From an uncultured Lentisphaeria bacterium (GTDB lineage Bacteria; Verrucomicrobiota; Lentisphaeria; Victivallales; Victivallaceae), in assembly GCA_949298665.1 (NCBI GenBank), contig CASFXO010000159.1:1-6743 (forward strand): a stretch of DNA of 6,743 nt, given 5' to 3'. The first letter of the stretch is position 1; every line of letters starts with the position of its first letter. The notes under the pieces were generated by a model. It worked only from the letters and a program-made list of their open reading frames with translations, was not told the DNA's origin and did no database searches. Position numbers and translations under genes: made by a program. Shown here piece by piece: positions 6,280 to 6,743 of this stretch.

Positions 6280-6308
6280 AGCGGACAACCAGCCGGCAGC
6301 TTTCCCCT

Positions 6309-6328
6309 CCTCCGCCGACTATCGGAGG
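6309..6328 (+). terminator. Weak hairpin after the FHA gene
   Basis: CCTCCG (6309-6314) pairs with CGGAGG (6323-6328) around an 8-nt loop, 30 bases past the FHA stop. The sequence after it (GCTTCCCTGTTC) is only loosely T-rich, so termination would be weak or partial. Read-through into the following FtsH-like gene is likely. Confidence 0.3.
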
Positions 6329-6384
6329 GCTTCCCTGTTCGGCAAGCACTTTCCGGCCTGCCGCGTGAGATGTGTTTTTTGATC

Positions 6385-6398
6385 CCGGATTCGTCCGG
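6385..6398 (+). other. UUCG-type tetraloop hairpin in the FtsH-like gene leader
   Basis: CCGGA (6385-6389) and TCCGG (6394-6398) enclose the loop TTCG, 27 nt before the ATG at 6425. UUCG loops are unusually stable in RNA, although the classical form closes with C-G and this one closes with A-U. A T6 run (6375-6380) lies upstream of the stem, not downstream, so it is not a plus-strand terminator. It may be an mRNA leader or processing element. Confidence 0.3.
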
Positions 6399-6424
6399 AA
6401 AATTGAGACAGGACTGATTTTTTT

Positions 6425-6743
6425 ATGGCAAACGACTCCATGCTCCGGCCTCCGCAGCGCTCCGGCAAAGCCGCGCTGGTCTGGCTGCTCATTTTCATTC
6501 TGCTTGGTTCGCTCTTGTTGTTCAACGGCATCAACCCGGCCAGGGTCACGGAACTCGACCAGACCGAGTTTGAAGCGAAACTCGGCGAAGGCGCCATCAA
6601 AACCGCCGTGGTCACCTCCGAAACCAACCGGGTGCTGACCATTGAAGGCAAATATGTCGCCGTCCCCTCCCCTCCCGCTGAAATCGGGAAAAGCCAGCCG
6701 GGCGGCCGGAACGAAGCCCATTACAAAACCCGGGTCATCTATT
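6425..6743 (+). CDS. ftsH: FtsH-like ATP-dependent zinc metalloprotease, N-terminal part (runs off right edge)
   Basis: Only the first 106 codons are present. After a short polar basic start (MANDSMLRPPQRSGK) comes a transmembrane segment (about 16-33, AALVWLLIFILLGSLLLF). Next is the start of an extracytoplasmic domain with LDQTEFEAKLGEGAIKTAVV (44-63) and VLTIEGKY (70-77). This matches the FtsH N-terminus pattern of a membrane helix, 'ys.F...v..g.v..v.i' and an 'i.G' strand. The Walker motifs and HEXXH zinc site that would prove it lie beyond the window. FtsH is a membrane-anchored hexameric AAA+ protease that degrades misfolded membrane proteins and some regulators. A Pro/Gly-rich stretch (79-95) looks like an insertion relative to compact FtsH proteins. 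AGGA (6410-6413) lies 11 bases upstream of ATG, a rather long spacing. It may be co-transcribed with the FHA gene. Confidence 0.75.
   Translation, partial: MANDSMLRPPQRSGKAALVWLLIFILLGSLLLFNGINPARVTELDQTEFEAKLGEGAIKTAVVTSETNRVLTIEGKYVAVPSPPAEIGKSQPGGRNEAHYKTRVIY

Noticed and set aside
5440..6288. 282-codon minus-strand frame opposite the FHA gene
   Set aside because: The plus strand has an intact FHA signature and a membrane helix; the opposite frame has no recognised domain.
1..6743. CRISPR array, tRNA/rRNA genes, toxin-antitoxin or defence system
   Set aside because: No direct-repeat/spacer pattern, no cloverleaf or rRNA-like sequence and no defence-type proteins were seen on either strand.

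Overview
This G+C-rich window with dense codon packing reads as ordinary bacterial chromosome. A secreted heparinase II/III-like lyase, a small secreted beta-rich protein, a tail-anchored FHA protein and an FtsH-like N-terminus fit the Planctomycetes-Verrucomicrobia-Lentisphaerae group. A Victivallis- or Lentisphaera-like gut or environmental bacterium is my best guess. That assignment is inferred from gene content and style, not proven.

Layout from left to right. (1) The left edge, 1-196 on the minus strand, holds an open frame with no proper start; its residues resemble the C-terminus of an IS4-type DDE transposase, so it may be an insertion-sequence remnant. (2) 224-2101 minus encodes an exported heparinase II/III family polysaccharide lyase, closed by a hairpin terminator. 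(3) 2102-2318 is a divergent promoter region. (4) 2319-3179 plus encodes a PHP-domain phosphoesterase of the RNase AM/YciV type. (5) 3180-3264 is a compact convergent terminator region. (6) 3265-4227 minus encodes a secreted two-domain protein with a 7-residue-repeat linker and no assigned function. It has its own strong promoter and a structured leader of about 155 nt. (7) 4476-5348 minus encodes ribokinase. (8) 5349-5736 is a 388-bp divergent intergenic region with A+T-rich promoter-like sequence and no convincing gene. (9) 5737-6279 plus encodes an FHA-domain protein with a C-terminal membrane anchor. (10) 6425 to the right edge encodes the start of an FtsH-like membrane AAA+ metalloprotease.

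The lyase and ribokinase fit scavenging of sugars from glycans and nucleosides, and the PHP enzyme fits 3',5'-bisphosphonucleotide or RNA-end turnover. FHA and FtsH-like genes lie in tandem on the plus strand and may be co-expressed at the membrane. The genes do not form one pathway operon. I found no CRISPR array, tRNA, rRNA or defence system. The most notable items are the possible transposase remnant, the repeat-linker secreted protein with its hairpin leader, the terminator built over the PHP gene's lysine codons, and the FHA/FtsH-like pair.
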